From Amaurobius ferox (taxonomy: Eukaryota > Arthropoda > Arachnida > Araneae > Amaurobiidae): 64,000 nt of DNA. Shown here in pieces: positions 35,850 to 46,514 of the stretch; position 1 is the stretch's first letter; each line of letters starts with the position of its first letter. The stretch lies in the NCBI GenBank assembly GCA_951213105.1, contig OX578136.1, positions 76,001,437 to 76,065,436 on the forward strand, in the 5' to 3' direction. The notes beneath the pieces were generated by a model, which saw only the letters and a list, made by a program, of their open reading frames with translations, searched no databases and had not been told where the DNA came from. A program made the translations under genes and the position numbers.

Positions 35850-36790
35850 CATCCTCAATATCGCATCTCACCGCCTCGTGCTGTAATACAATCAGCAATA
35901 CGGTCCGGCATGGTCTTGAACAGACGCCTGATGTTGTCCTGCAGTAGACGTGTCCACACCTGTTGGACGTTACATTCTAAATCCCGAAGATTGTGGCAAC
36001 GAAGCAGCTAGCTTTTCAATTGGTCCCATACATGCTCGATAGGAGACATGTCTGGGGAGCGAGCAGGCCATGGAAGTGTCTGGACATGAAACAGGCAGGC
36101 TTGGGCGATCCAATCTATGTGCGGCCGGCCATTATCCTGCTGAAATTACGCAACTGCAATCCCAGCAAAGAATGGGAGAACACGGGACCGTAGAATCCCT
36201 TCCACGTACCGCTGGTCCGTCAATGTTCCAGGTACCAACACCAGAGCGGATCGGCTGTCGTAGGCTATGGCTCCCTAACCCATGATGACTGCAGTGGGGC
36301 TGGTGTGGAGTTCGATAACGATGCTGGGATTGTGGCGTTATGCAAGGTACCTCCACACCCGGACACTTTGATCATTGGTCCCCAAAACGAAGCGGCACTC
36401 ATCGCTAAACACCACATATCGCCAATCTGTTGTGTTCCACGTTGCTCTGCTCAGGCACCACTGCAACATCAGCCGCCGATGTTCCCGTGTTAACGGCAGC
36501 ACACATAAGCACACGCTGCGATCGCAGATTTGCTTTCTTTAGGCGTCAAGATGTGGTTCGTGGGCACACAGAAGCCGCTATGTGTGCCTGTATCACGGAT
36601 CGGTTCGCCGTGTCTGGGGGCGTCCCGTGATCAGTGCTCCCAACACCGATGGACTGTATAGTGCGAACGATCCACGTGATGGGTTATCTGGCGCGCTGAT
36701 CACCCTGTGGTTTTCAGCCCGATGATTAGGCCTCTCTTGAAGTCCGTCAGTTGCGTATATCGACGTTTCTGGCATCTATCCTCCATTCTT
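35850..36790 (-). pseudogene. Tc1-like transposase pseudogene, nearly full length
   Basis: Minus-strand translation runs from the HTH region (QKRRYTQLTDFKRGLIIGLK, near 36780-36720), through RYVVFSDECRFVLG, to GAIAYDSRSALVLVPGTL and RYVEGILRSRVLPF. It continues with FQQDNGRPHIDW, LPWPARSPDMSPIEHVWD, DRIADCITARGGEMRY and a stop. All three catalytic acidic residues (two Asp, one Glu) survive. At least four in-frame stops plus frameshifts in the N-terminal third inactivate it. This is one of the best-preserved Tc1 relics in the window and would allow reconstruction of relationships. Ends were not found with confidence. Confidence 0.9.
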
Positions 36791-37041
36791 TTTACTCCGT
36801 ACTCATGCTTGCGTCGGCCGAAACTTCTCGCATTGATGGGGAGTTGACTGCACGCCGTATTATAAGGCCGCTGGCTCATGCTTGCAGCGCCATTTACGGG
36901 TGTACGGTCATGCGCAAACACACCAGACTGGGATCGTTTGCATGCCAGCCTACCCCTCCAGCTATTTACACCATTTCGCGGTTGTTCCATGTCTTGTCCT
37001 TGATGTTCAACTTCCATTGTCCGTGAGTATATATATATATA

Positions 37042-37400
37042 TACAGGGTGAGTCGTAATTGTCTTTACAAAAACAGAGTTGAATCCGTTGAAAAAGAAAA
37101 GTCCATTAATAAGATGAAGACCATTACTGGATGGCAAACTAGTCCTTCAGACTACAATGACCTGTATATATCTGCTTGTTATCGTTCTGCGGTCCTGTTA
37201 TTCATAGTATGCGAACCTTCATCGACTAAATTGATATAAAATTGATTTTAACTTTGAACAATATGCATTATTATTAAAGGCCATTGTAGTCTGAAGGACT
37301 AGTTTGCCATCCAGTAATGGTCTTATTATTGGACTTTTCTTTTTCATCGGTCTTGTGATGATTGTTATTGTCACTCCGGAGGTTGGCTTCAGCCAGGGCT
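37042..37400. repeat. Inverted repeat with 65-bp arms
   Basis: The arms at 37091-37158 and 37282-37345 are near-perfect reverse complements (AAAAGTCCATTA...CTACAATG and CATTGTAG...GGACTTTT), around a 123-bp spacer. The left side is preceded by CAGGGTGAGTCGTAATTG next to a (TA)n run, which looks like the start of a transposon. The right side abuts the 13.7-kb palindrome family. Function unknown. Confidence 0.8.
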
Positions 37401-37404
37401 GGCG

Positions 37405-37671
37405 TCCAGGAGTGCAATGCCGCGCCATTTATGACATGCATATTGACAACTGGGGTGTAAGGTCACAACCCCTTACCGTCATTAAAGTAAGCTTCTCGCT
37501 AAGCCTTCCTTCTTTTTTCAAACTTTAAATGCTTTTTATACTTCTTATATTTATATCGTGTATAGTATTTATAGCTGCTTTGCGCATAAATACTATAACA
37601 CTTCAATATCTTTAATAACTTCCAATTTCCATCTTATATTATATATGTATATATATATATATATATATATT
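37405..37671 (+). repeat. Single arm of the 13.7-kb palindrome family, plus TA run
   Basis: GAGTGCAATGCCGCG, ACAACTGGGGTGTAAGGTC and the AGTATTTATAGCTGCTTTG block match the right arm at 13846-13983 and the inverted left flank at 13600-13680. It therefore shows the full half-unit of this element, about 220 bp. It ends at a (TA)n run at 37645-37671. Confidence 0.8.
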
Positions 37672-37889
37672 ATAAATATTATACGAAATTCCAATGATAG
37701 ATTAGAGATAAGTTGTAATTCATATAATCATAACATAAAATATAAGATGGCTACGTATAAATATGTAAAAAAAATAGAGATTCATCAATCCAGGGAAGAA
37801 TAAAAAGCAAATATCTAGTCATCAAGCTATATATAACATAAAAATATCAATGGTGAGATTTCAAAATTGAAAAACAGAAAATGACCAAG

Positions 37890-38750
37890 CATTAAAGATA
37901 AACACGTGGAAAAGAACTAGGCTTAAATTGGACTGTCTCAGATTGGTGCAACGTCCTGTTCACGAACGAGTTCAGATTTGCCCTGGAATCAGATGATAAG
38001 GATCTGGAGAGAACGAGGCACACGCAATCAGGCCAAAAACATCATCGAAAATCACACATTCAGAGGTGGCAGCGTCATGGAGTGGACTGGAATTTCAATG
38101 GGATTTTGCACAGAACTGCACATCATTAAAGGTGATTCTGTGATGGCTGCACGGTATCGGGATGAAGTCCTAGACCCCATTGCGAGACTCTATGCTGCAG
38201 CAGTTAGTAATAATTTCTTACTTATGGGCGATAATGCCCGTCCCCATCGAGCTAACATTGTTGACGAATACTCTAAAGTGATGGCATTTCTCGTATGGAG
38301 TGGTTGGCGTATTCCTCCGACGTTAATCCCATTTAAAACCTTTGGAATGTCTTCGGGCGTGCTGTCTCTGCATGTTTACCTCCTCCAGGCAGTCTCAGAA
38401 AGTTAGAAACTGCCTTATTGGAGGAATGGCCATTGGTCGCATTTGCGACGGTTGGTCACCTTATTGAAAGCATGCAAAATCGTTGTAAAGATTGTGTGAA
38501 GTTTCGGGGTGGTCACATACCATATTAATATACGTTTTGTTTGATTTGTTTATCCTTTAAACGTAATTTTAATTATGATCCAAATGTGATGTCATCATAT
38601 AACTTACGAAAAGTAAATACTTTTTCATCTTTGTACATAATTCTTGTTTTCTTTAATGCATAAACACATTTGCCACCTTCATGTACAATTTTGAGTTAAT
38701 CAAAGCTTTATCATTTTTGTTGATTTTGCCGTCCGTGCTTAACTTTTGGA
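37890..38750 (+). pseudogene. Tc1-like transposase pseudogene, 5'-truncated
   Basis: Blocks in order are LFTNEFRFALESDD near 37955 (catalytic Asp of TDES changed to Asn) and an open frame 37978-38406. The frame holds IRIWRERGTRNQAKNI, GISMGFCTELHIIKGDS, RYRDEVLDPIARLYAAAV and LLMGDNARPHRAN. The region then degrades, with remnants of NPI and ESMQNRCKDCVKFRGGHIPY to a stop near 38528. The N-terminal DNA-binding domain is missing. Downstream, CCGTGCTTAACTTTTGGAAG then CCAGTG before TA (near 38750) looks like the right inverted end of the element. No left end was found. Confidence 0.85.
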
Positions 38751-39190
38751 AGCCAGTGTATTTTCTTTTTTTTTTCATACCTTACATAATCTTAAAATGA
38801 AATTGAAGTGAATTTCTTGAGATCAATATTTTCTTTGTTATTATTATTTTTTATTCTTTTAATTCATCGTAGGCAGTGATTTTCAAATTTTATAATATCA
38901 GGGAGGACGTATTTGAGGATGTAAAGAATGGAGGTTAAAATCCTCCGGCAAATATTCACAAGATAACAATGGAAATCTTTCATTTGCTTAATATTTGATA
39001 ACTGGTTTCACTAAATACTTTCAAGATCAATATTTTCATACATTTGACACCAAATGTCTTTTCGAAATATACGAAAAAGCATTGTACACTCTAATTTGTA
39101 ACGCATCTTCTTGATGCATATTTAAAATGATATCATTTTTTTTTCAGAAAGTAATTTTCCTTGAACGAAGCAGTCATAGGAAATTTGGTG
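38751..39190. other. No recognisable feature
   Basis: AT-rich spacer. Confidence 0.5.
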
Positions 39191-39365
39191 ATTATAATTA
39201 TTTCAAGGGCTTTTTGAGATCTCTTCATCAGATCAGAAACAGTGTACTCTCTTAACAACCGCTAAGAAAGAACATCTAAGAAAATTTTCTTAGCGATTGT
39301 TATGAGAATGCACTGGTTCTGATCTGAGGAAGAGGACTCAAAATACCTGAGAAACAATTATAGTT
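39191..39365. repeat. Inverted repeat with 79-bp arms and CTGA(T/G)GAAGAG motifs
   Basis: The arms at 39191-39269 and 39286-39365 are imperfect reverse complements with a 16-bp spacer. Each arm, read outward, contains GATCTGA(T/G)GAAGAG, a CTC, and then GAAA(T/C)AATTATA. This recalls the CTGATGA...GAAA layout at the ends of Penelope-like elements, so this may be two such ends in a head-to-head junction. Confidence 0.65.
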
Positions 39366-40028
39366 GTGAGATCAGAAAATACTTTAAATCAATTTTATCA
39401 ATGGGAATTAAAACAAAATTAAAGACCACGTGATCCCCTGCATATTGTTTGGAACACCAGATAGTCACACTATTAAGATGCTTTAAAAACTAACATTATA
39501 ATACTATATGTATGTAACCAAATGAGAGAGTGAAAATAAGGTTCAACATTGAATAAGCAATTTAGCCTAAGACTTTCAAAGTATACAGATTCCAACACAA
39601 TTTAAAAAGTTTTACATGCTTTTCATTTTATAAACAACTCAATTACCACAAAACAATTTTAAGAAATCACACAGATCATTTCCGTAGTTTGGAGCCACTT
39701 TCTAAGTTAGTATAGTCATTCTAGACTGCATTGTTCTGTGTATTTTCTTTTCTACGATGCAAAGAGTGTGCATTATGTCTGCAATCTTATTCGATATCTT
39801 GGTATATAGGATATTTCCTGCAGTTTGGATGTGTGCTTACCCAACTTCGTTCAGTGATTCAATAGTATCGGGGGGAAATGTGAAATGGTGGTTATAGTAT
39901 GAATATAATTTCGTGTTAACCCTATTTCACATATGTTGTAATAATAAGTAAGAAATTTTGTGAACCATTTAGAGTGAAATTGGGGATTTTAATAAAAATA
40001 CGCTGTATAAAAATAAGCTTCGATTTTT
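39366..40028. other. No recognisable feature
   Basis: AT-rich spacer without a supportable gene. Confidence 0.5.
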
Positions 40029-40063
40029 GCTTTCCTTATTTAAAATAATGTATAAGGAAAGTA

Positions 40064-40881
40064 CAGGGTGCGGCAAAAAGAGCGTACCGATTTGGAACGT
40101 CAATAAAAAATACAAAGCAAGATAAAGAAATCTTTTATACTTGAGAAGCACACAGTATACCATTGTTATCAATTAAGTTTTGAAGAGTACATCCGTTAAA
40201 TGGCGACCGTCAATGTCGATGCAGTTTTGAAGTCTGTTTCGGAAATTTTGCAGTGATCTGCGGACCATGTCCCGCGGAATCGTCGTGATTTCTTGCGTAA
40301 TTGCTGCCTTGAGTGCTTGCAAATTTGTTGGTCGGTGTTGGCACACTTTTTATTTGAGATAGCCCCACAGAAAAAAAATCACATGGGGCCAAATCCGGCG
40401 AACGCGGTGGCCAAACGATATCACCCCGTATCTGCAGCTGCGTGTTTACGTGCGGATCGCTTGGGAAACTGCTGTATGGAATCTCTAGCAGCTGCCACAT
40501 CTTCCGGTCTTCTTACGCTTCTAGGGAAGGCAGGACTCTTTCTTTTTAAAGCCGAACTTGTTCGTCTAAAATTTGAAACCCAACGACGAATTGTTTGTGC
40601 AGCCGGAACCGGATCATGACGTCCGAGCTGAAAGCGTAATCGGAAGGCCCGTTGCGTCGTTATCACAGATTCACCGTTCGTAACAAAATCTTCAACAACA
40701 AAAGCATGATGCTCCCCGCTCCAAGTCATGATGGTAACTAAAAATGGCAAAACAATGAATAAAAATGGCTAAAGAGACAAAACAAAAAACAAGTCAAAAG
40801 AGACCATGCCCACTGCTGTACCTCTACTATGAGCGAAGCAAAGCTTCTGACAAATCAGAACGTTCTTTCTGCCGCACCCTA
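40064..40881 (-). mobile_element. Internally deleted DUF4817/mariner-like transposon
   Basis: The inverted ends GGGTGCGGCAAAAAGAGCGT and, from the right, GGGTGCGGCAGAAAGAACGT are nearly identical over about 20 bp. TA target duplications lie at 40062-40063 and 40882-40883. Family B at 42.0 kb gives the uninterrupted site (AAAGTATTGTG), which confirms the boundaries. At 818 bp it is much shorter than a full element and carries only the two ends of the transposase gene. Confidence 0.93.
40210..40750 (-). pseudogene. DUF4817-type transposase, central part deleted
   Basis: The N-terminal piece (40750-40421) shows the DUF4817 helix-turn-helix: the GEHHAFVVEDF, ITTQRAFRLRFQLGRHDPVP, TIRRWVSNFRRT, SALKRKSP and KRSARKHAAA blocks. 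It is followed, at GCAGCTGCAG near 40435, directly by the C-terminal block RGDIVWPPRSPDLAPCDFF with a frameshift. The first two catalytic Asp blocks that normally lie between are absent. The C-terminal part continues toward a NDGRHL-like end near 40205 in shifted frames. It has no catalytic capacity. It may be mobilised in trans if a full relative exists. Confidence 0.88.
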
Positions 40882-41862
40882 TATTGTGAAGGGGTCGAAA
40901 ATTCGAAATCGAGTTATCGACGGGGGAGCACATTTCAAGCATCCCTGATCACGAATCGAACATTTTTGAAATGATGTCTGTGTGTGTGTGTGTGTGTTAA
41001 AATATGCGTGTTGTGTGTGAAAGTATGTGTGTGTGTGTGAAAGTATGTGTGTGTGTGTGAAAGTATGTGTGTGTGTGTGAAAGTATGTGTGTGTGTGTGT
41101 GCGTGTGTGTCAGTGAGTCTGTGGAGACGATAACTGACGAACGAATGGACAGATTCGAACGAAATTTGGTACAAAAATTATACTCCGTAAACACTGGAAG
41201 CATATTGTTTTTATACGCAATCGAATGTTCAGAACCCCCTAAATTTCCTAGTGAAATTTTGAAAAAAATCGTCAAAAAATTAAAACCTCTAATAAAGGTA
41301 CGCAAATAGACATTTCTTACGTAATGTTTCATTAGAAAACGATTGACAAAAAGTTTAGAACGCTAACATGACCCGTTCTCGAGATATTGCACATTTTTCA
41401 AAAAAATTATCAAAAAGTCACATAAAATAATAAAAAAAAATATTTCCTATTGAGAAACATGTCCACTTTTCATATGTATTACCATGCGATAAATTTGGTG
41501 ACATCATTCTCGTGGATCTAGCTTGTTCCATTCGTGAAAAAAGATACTTTGAGTAATACTTTTGTATCTGAGCGCCAATAGTCATTTATCTGCTGTAAGA
41601 ATAACTTATTTCTTTGTCCATAACGCTTGGCGAGATTTTGGCGACGAATTTGACGGAATGTCGTTAACTTGACGAATTTTTTAAATGTTGCTGAATTAAC
41701 GAAAAACTCGCCAAATGGATGAAAATAACGCTAAATCAATGAAAATGACGACTCATTGACGAAAATTCAATATCTTGGAAAGAATATAAATATCTACTAT
41801 AAAAATAATCTATTTTTTTTTACTGTGAAAGTAGTAAATTTATTGCATTATAAAAGGAAAGT

Positions 41863-43545
41863 CACGTGCTGCCCCTATCAGATTTTTTTTATTGAAAAGA
41901 AAAGTCTTACTATTGGCTTTTGTTAGAAAACACAAAGTTTTATGAACCGACAAAGTTCTTAACATTACATTCCTCCAGAGTCGTATTTTTACTTTCCTCA
42001 TATACATAATATATAAGGAAAGTATTGTGACGGGGTCGAAAATTCGAATTCGAGTTTTCGACGGGGAAGCACGTTTCAAGCATCCCTGATCACGAATCAA
42101 ACTTTTTTGAAGTGATGTCTGTGTGTGTGTGTGTGTGTGTCAGTGAGTCTGTGGAGACGATAACTGACGAACGAATAGACCGATTCGAACGAAATTTGAT
42201 ATAAAAATCACAATCCGTAAACACTGGAAGCCTATTATTTTTATACGTAATCGAATGTCCAAAACTCCCCTAAATGTTTGAGTGAAATATCGAAAAAATC
42301 GTCAAAAAATCAAAACCGCTAATAAAGTTACTTAAATAGACATTTCTTATGTAATTTTTCATTAGAAAACGATTGACATAAATTTTAGAACGCTAACATG
42401 AACCGTTCTCCAGATATTGCACATTTTTAAAAAAAATTATCAAAAAGTTATATAAAATAAAAAAAAAATATTTTCAATTGAGAAACATGTTCTCTTTTCA
42501 TATGTAATACCATGCGATAAATTTGGTGACATCATTCTCGTGGATCTAGCTCGTTCCATTCATGAAAAAAGATACTTTGAGGAATACTTTTGTATTTGAA
42601 TGCCAATAGTCATTTATATGCTGTAAGAATAACTTATTTCTTCGTCCATAACGCTTGGCGAGATTTTGGCGACGAATTTGGCGGAATGTCGCCAACTTGG
42701 CGATATTTTTAATTGTTGCCAAATTAACAAAAATCTCGTCAAATTGATAAAATAGACGCTAAATCAATGAAAGTGACGACTAATTGAAGAAAATTCAATA
42801 TCTTGGAAATAATATAAGTATCTACTATAAGAATAACATTTTTTTAACTGTAAAATTAGTATATTCATTGCATTATATAAGGAAAGTCATGTGTTGCTCA
42901 CATCAGATTTTTATGTTTGTTTTTTTCAAAACTATATATACTAATCATTTGAATGCATATGTATTTTTTTTTAATTTTCTTATATTATATACTCGTACTA
43001 ATACTTAAACTACTAATACTTGGATGATAATTATGACCGTTTTGTAGTCAGGTAGTGTTAAAAATCTATAAAAAATTGTATTAATTCTATTTTGGCGTTA
43101 TCCTAGCTTCAGTATAAGACATAATAAGAGAAAATGAACAAACATAATTAAATTATTTTGTAGTTTATGCAGACAGAAAGAAAATGTGATTTGTTGAAAT
43201 CCAGATTTTTAGAATTAGCAGCCGAAGGGAGATACATGTCTTTTATATGGAGATACTTTTTAAGATGAACTTTATCGATGTATGTTACATTCAGAAGCTA
43301 TAAAAACGTTGCAGAGAAAATCAATAAAATCGTCTGCATTAAGAATACAATTGAAGCGACTGCAATTTATTCAAAATTATTCAATTATCAACCTTCTAAT
43401 TACAGCGATTTGTTGGTAAGCTAAGTTTAGCAAGTGCATCAAATAGGTGCACATTTTTATCGTTGAATAATTCAACAATAAATTAGTAAAAAAGGAAGGA
43501 AGTTCAATTTATTGTTTTGCTAAATTTTTGCTTGTTAATTCTCAT
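41863..43545. repeat. Tandem duplication, copy 1 (contains family B insertion)
   Basis: The unit begins at the very end of a family B copy (CACGTGCTG...ATCAGATTTT). It continues GTTTTATGAACCGACAAAG, CATTCCTCCAGAGTCGTAT, then, after the insertion at 42006-42911, ACTCGTACTAATACTTAAAC, and ends with TTTTTGCTTGTTAATTCT. The same order recurs without the insertion at 43546-44307. The duplicated segment excluding the insertion is about 0.77 kb and encodes nothing recognisable. Confidence 0.9.
42006..42911 (+). repeat. Family B repeat, full-length, with empty site known
   Basis: It runs from the hairpin CTTTCCTCATAT...ATATAAGGAAAG, through TCGAAAATTCGAATTCGAG, (GT)n at 42118-42141, CGATAACTGACGAACGAATA, ACGAAATTTGATA and GGCGAGATTTTGGCGACG, to GGAAAGTCATGTGTTGCTC and ATCAGA. 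The second copy of the surrounding duplication (near 43675) lacks it. The insertion therefore lies in a short T run, with at most a few T as duplication. There is no open reading frame. Confidence 0.92.
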
Positions 43546-44307
43546 GTGCTGTCCACATCAGATTTTTTTTATTGTAAAGAAAAGTCTGAAAATTACTATT
43601 GGTTTCTGTTAGAAACACACAGTTTTATGAACCGACAAAGACCTTAACGTTACATTCCTCCAGAGTCGTATATTTATGTTTGGTTTCTCAAAACTATATG
43701 TACTAATCATTTGAACTCATACGTATTTTTTCGAATTTTCCCATATTGTATACTCGTACTAATACTTAAACTACTAGTACTTGGATGATAATTATGACCG
43801 TTTTGCAGTCACGTTGTGCTAAAAATTTATAAAAAAAACTGTATTAGTTCTATTTTGGCGTTATCCTAACTTCAGTATGAGACATAATAAGAGAAAAAGA
43901 ACAGACACAATTGAATTTGTTTGTAGTTTATGCAGACAGAAAGAAAATTTGATTTGCCGAAAGCCAGATTTTCAGAATCAGCAGCCCAAGGGAGATACAT
44001 GCCTTTTATATGGAGAGACTTTTTAAGATGAACTTTATCGAATGTATGTTACATGTAGAAGCTATAAAAACTTTGCAGAGAAAACCAATAAAATCATCTG
44101 CATTAAGACTATAATTGAAGCGAATGCAACTTATTCAGAATTATTGAATTTTTAGCCTTTTAATTACAGCGATTTGTTGGTAATCTAAGTTTAGTAAGTG
44201 CATCAAATAGGTGCACATTTTTATCGTTAAGTAATCCAACAATAAATTAGTAAAAAGGGAGAAAGTTCAATTTATTGTTTTGCTAACTTTTTGCTTGTTA
44301 ATTCTAC
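43546..44307. repeat. Tandem duplication, copy 2 (empty insertion site)
   Basis: Direct repeat of 41863-43545, estimated near 90 percent identity, with no family B element at the corresponding site (CCAGAGTCGTATATTTATG near 43665-43683). It begins with the last 23 bp or so of a family B end, which places the duplication breakpoint inside a family B terminus. Confidence 0.9.
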
Positions 44308-45580
44308 ATTCAATGCTCAGCCAATCAAATCAATTCAATCTACAGTGTAATGAAAATTACACTGTAGAAACTTCCCTTTAATATTTCTATTCTGTAAAAG
44401 AAAACATGCGGGGGAAAAACTATTTTTAGAAAACATACAGCTTTCTGCGAGCAGAAACTTCTTAAACGAGGTTTATAAATTCCTTTTTAAGAGGCCGCCA
44501 ACACAGACAATCTATTTGTGTGGCCTTTCGCAAGCTTCTAGGCTTATTTGCGGCAGAATGGCTAACTATCTGACTTTCGGATCTATAGTGGTCGGGTACA
44601 GCATTAAGGTATATGTGGGGGACTGTTTCTGCTAGTGTGCTTATAATGATTCGCAATCTCCTTTAAGCTGGAGTACATTAAGTTAATTTGGAGTACATTA
44701 AGAGTTAAGTTGGAGTAGATTAAGAGTTAAGCTGGCGTTATTTTGATAAAGTTATTTTTGCGGCAGTTATTGTGCAAACGGAACGACAGGCAGACAAAAT
44801 GAACAAAGTCGTAAACACTTTGCAACTATGTTAGAAAGTGTTAAAAACAAACGCCTGGGAACAGTATCCATAAAAGAACGTTGATCACACGAAATTTCTA
44901 AGAAAATATCGATCTCTTGGATCCCTAGTCTAGACCAGATTAGGAATCCAAACCACATGCACTGCATAACAAAGAACTTGGAAGCACAGAAATACGTCCG
45001 ATCAGAAAACGAAAATATCAAATATCAAGCGATGCAAGCTGGTGTAGTTATTTTGATACACGAACTTAACATTTTGGTCTATTACGCGAATATCTTGAAG
45101 CGTTATAAAACGACATCAAAAAACACCGCTGCAACCTGCTACATGTAATGCAGCCATTAAGTTGGGTTTTTAAATTAACGCGATGAGCACTGGGGTGAGA
45201 TTAATTAGCTAATAGGAAGAGTGGGTTGAGACGAAAGTATTCTCAAAGTGAAAAAAAAAGAAAAAAAATATCAATTTTTCTACTGCGTGCGATCCCTTCA
45301 AATTGGGTAGATCTGTTTCAAATTGGGTTACTTCTACTGTAGGATTCTACTGAAGTTTGAGATCATATAGTGTTGTAAAATGCAGGAAAAAATGTGTGTG
45401 GATGCGAAGCACACCAACTTGCAATCGGGCGTCCACTTCCACGCAGGTCACTTTTGGTAAAAAAAACAGGAGTTTTAGATAGTGTTCCAAATGGATACGG
45501 GTTTGACATCTGGTTTCATGATTCCATACTAGTGTGTAAGTTGACCGTACAGTTTGTGAGTCACTTTGGCGAAATGAAAT
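44308..45580. other. Intergenic, with a short repeat and a family A fragment
   Basis: At 44665-44740 a 23-bp motif, TTGGAGTACATTAAGAGTTAA, occurs about four times. At 44738-44850 a minus-strand family A head remains (GCGGCAGTTATTGTG, GACAGGCAGAC, GTAAACACTTTGCAAC). No gene is supported in the rest; short frames at 44462-45670 show no motif. Confidence 0.6.
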
Positions 45581-46470
45581 AATTATTCCGCTTATTCTTA
45601 TTGGTGTTAAAATTGCTGCTATACTTGTGATTTCTGGAGGAAATTTTGCCTTGAAAAATCTATTTCTCAAAATCTGCTATTGACAGATTTTAAATAATAA
45701 CTGATATGAACTCAGTATCAAATTCTGGAAGCGGTTGGGGGATTACTAGGATATCCACTTGTGGCTCTTCTTTCATTTCCTGTTCAAATTGTTCACTTTA
45801 TTGGAAATATCTATTAAGATTAGCTATAGATAGAGATTATATGATAACTGACATGGATTCAACATTATATTCTGAAGGGGTTGGGTAGTTTACTAAATAA
45901 TTTCACAAACTGTTTTTTTCAACTCTCAGTTCAAAAACATCCTTGAAACATCTATTTCAACGAATTAACCATAGATAGAGCTTAGATAATGACTTTATAT
46001 GAATTCTGTGTTAAATTCTGGAGGGAATTAAAGGGCTCGCTAAAGATTTTCACTTCCGCATCAGGTCATGTTTCTTCTGATTCAAATATTTGCATTGTTC
46101 TTGAAACATCAATTTCTTGAAATCTGGAAAAGATATAGCTTAGATGATGGCTGATTTGGATACAGCATGAAATTCTGGAAAAGCAGGGGATTTATTAGCA
46201 TTTTATTTTTCGGTTCTTTTTCTACTTCCGCTCAAAAATTTTTATGAAACGCCTATTTATCAAGATTAGATATAGATAGAGTTTAGGTATTTATTGATAT
46301 GAATTCAGCATTAAATTCTGGAGAAGATTGGGGGATTCACTAAATACTTCCAATTCTGGATATTTTTTACTTCCGGTACAAACAATTTCCTTTATATGTT
46401 TCCCATTATTGGCTATAGACAGAGTTTAGATGATGGCTGATATGGATTTATCATCGAATTCCAGAGCTGG
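45580..46470. repeat. Diverged tandem array of about 146 bp, 5-6 units
   Basis: ATTCTGGA-type motifs recur at 45722, 45869, 46015, 46172, 46315 and 46458, that is every 143-157 bp. Each is preceded by ATAGATAGAGNTTA...GATATGGATTC and followed by a CACTTCCGG-like block. Units are strongly diverged, so this is an old array. No function visible. Confidence 0.8.
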
Positions 46471-46514
46471 ATTATGGATATAGGAAACATATCTTATTAA
46501 TTAACATATATTTA

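Larger units (their letters stand above)
40029..41885 (+). repeat. Family B repeat, split by a mariner-like insertion
   Basis: The terminal hairpin (CTTTCCTTAT ... GTATAAGGAAAGTA, 40029-40063) is separated from the rest of the unit (40884 onward, TTGTGAAGGGGTCGAAAATTC) by an 818-bp element. Then follow an expanded (GT)n region with an internal GTGAAAGTATGTGT minisatellite (40979-41110), CGATAACTGACGAACGAATG, the GGCGAGATTTTGGCGACG block near 41635, and the end GTCACGTGCTGCCCC...ATCAGA near 41880. Confidence 0.9.

Noticed and set aside
45347..45670. 107-residue open frame on the minus strand
   Set aside because: No motif; overlaps unassigned sequence and the edge of a diverged tandem array.
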